Shown: in pieces, positions 6,172 to 6,599 of the stretch
Layout: the number at the start of each line of letters is the position of its first letter
Numbering within the stretch: position 1 is the stretch's first letter
From: an uncultured Bacillota bacterium
GTDB taxonomy: Bacteria > Bacillota_I > Bacilli_A > Izemoplasmatales > UBA1188
Assembly (NCBI GenBank): GCA_937907585.1
Contig: CALCVH010000001.1
Location: 1 to 6,599, forward strand
Direction of reading: 5' to 3'
Length of the DNA stretch: 6,599 nucleotides
Translations under genes and position numbers: made by a program
Notes under the pieces: model-generated
Database searches by the model: none
What the model saw: the letters and a program-made list of their open reading frames with translations, nothing else
What the model was told of the DNA's origin: nothing

Positions 6172-6599
6172 CGCCAAGCCTCTCAATTATTCTTTCAACA
6201 AGTGGATTTCTAACAACTTCATTCTTCTTAAATTCTACAATCTTAATTCCAGGAATACTATTTAGCCTATTGATCGCATATTTTAATCCTGAATCTTCTT
6301 TCTTAATTAAATCAACCTGAGTTAAATCGCCAGTCACAACCATCTTAGCGTTGAAACCTAGTCTCGTTAAAAATAGTTTCATTTGACTCTTTGTTGCGTT
6401 TTGTGCTTCATCAAGAATGATATATGCATTATCTAAGGTTCTACCTCTCATATATGCGAGTGGCGCAATTTCGATGATTCCACTTTCAATATAATCATCA
6501 ACTACTCTTTTAGATAAGAGTTCGTATAAGGAATCATATAAAGGAATTAGATATGGGTCAACTTTTTCTTTTATTTCGCCAGGTAGATATCCTAAAGAT
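6164..6599 (-). CDS. phoH: PhoH family ATPase, C-terminal part (5' end beyond window)
   Basis: The frame is open from the window edge to a TAA at 6164-6166, giving 144 residues of the C-terminal half of a PhoH-like (PhoL/YbeZ) P-loop ATPase. The first residues, SLGYLPGEIKEKVDPYLIPL, match the family 'LGFLPGdlqeKvdPYLrPl' segment that follows the Walker A motif. APLAYMRGRTLDNAYIILDEAQNAT contains the RGR segment and the Walker B DEAQN (residues 63-67 of the visible part), and VVTGDLTQ (87-94) is the sensor-like motif. The Walker A motif itself is outside the window. The protein is thought to couple ATP hydrolysis or RNA unwinding to rRNA processing with YbeY, its usual neighbour; the exact substrate is not settled. 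An in-frame ATG at 6451 has no ribosome site and falls inside a conserved motif, so it is not the start. Confidence 0.95.
   Translation of the reverse strand, partial: SLGYLPGEIKEKVDPYLIPLYDSLYELLSKRVVDDYIESGIIEIAPLAYMRGRTLDNAYIILDEAQNATKSQMKLFLTRLGFNAKMVVTGDLTQVDLIKKEDSGLKYAINRLNSIPGIKIVEFKKNEVVRNPLVERIIERLGDD
6179..6184 (-). promoter_or_regulatory. Shine-Dalgarno site that decides the ybeY start
   Basis: GAGAGG on the minus strand lies 7 nt before the ATG at 6171, inside the phoH 3' end. It overlaps the alternative TTG at 6186, which makes the longer start unlikely. Confidence 0.75.

Noticed and set aside
6164..6451. A complete 95-aa gene starting at the ATG at 6451
   Set aside because: The same frame runs open to the window edge and encodes conserved PhoH sequence upstream; the ATG has no ribosome site. 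It is the C-terminal part of a longer gene.

Overview
The window is a solid, gene-packed block of a low-GC Gram-positive-type chromosome. All eight genes lie on the minus strand and are transcribed from the right edge towards the left. In transcription order they are phoH (5' end outside the window), ybeY, cdd, era, recO, glyQS, dnaG and rpoD (3' end outside the window). The core order phoH-ybeY-cdd-era-recO-gly-dnaG-rpoD is the classic Firmicutes arrangement. It couples ribosome maturation (YbeY, Era), nucleoside salvage (Cdd), recombination repair (RecO), glycyl-tRNA supply (GlyRS), replication priming (DnaG) and the housekeeping sigma factor.

Organism: the DNA is strongly AT-rich (about 30% GC by eye), arginine is mostly AGA, and tryptophan is TGG. 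TGA is a genuine stop: it ends cdd, era, recO and dnaG. That excludes the UGA=Trp code of Mycoplasma and Spiroplasma. Three features suggest a reduced-genome lineage at the base of the Mollicutes or a related Bacilli clade (Acholeplasma, Izemoplasma or Erysipelotrichia/RF39-like): the single-chain glyQS, the very compact layout, and the loss of genes found at this locus in Bacillus (dgkA, yqfL, ccpN/yqzB, yqxD). This placement is inference and no species is claimed.

Layout: there is essentially no intergenic DNA. Junctions are an 8-bp overlap (phoH/ybeY), a 1-bp gap (ybeY/cdd), 4-bp ATGA overlaps (cdd/era, era/recO, recO/glyQS, dnaG/rpoD) and a 1-bp TAATG overlap (glyQS/dnaG). Shine-Dalgarno sites lie inside the 3' ends of the upstream genes. 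I see no promoter, terminator, riboswitch, tRNA, mobile element or CRISPR array, so the block reads as the interior of one operon with translational coupling.

The least ordinary region is the left end (1-709). The sigma factor starts with a recognisable region 1.1, followed by a lysine-rich linker and then a 70-residue stretch with no lysine or arginine and 43 Asp/Glu. The usual spacer between region 1.1 and region 1.2 in SigA is only some tens of residues. The second oddity is RecO, which is short (207 aa) and contains no cysteine, so it lacks the zinc finger found in many RecO proteins. I found no evidence of a new multi-gene system; the interest lies in variations on known proteins.
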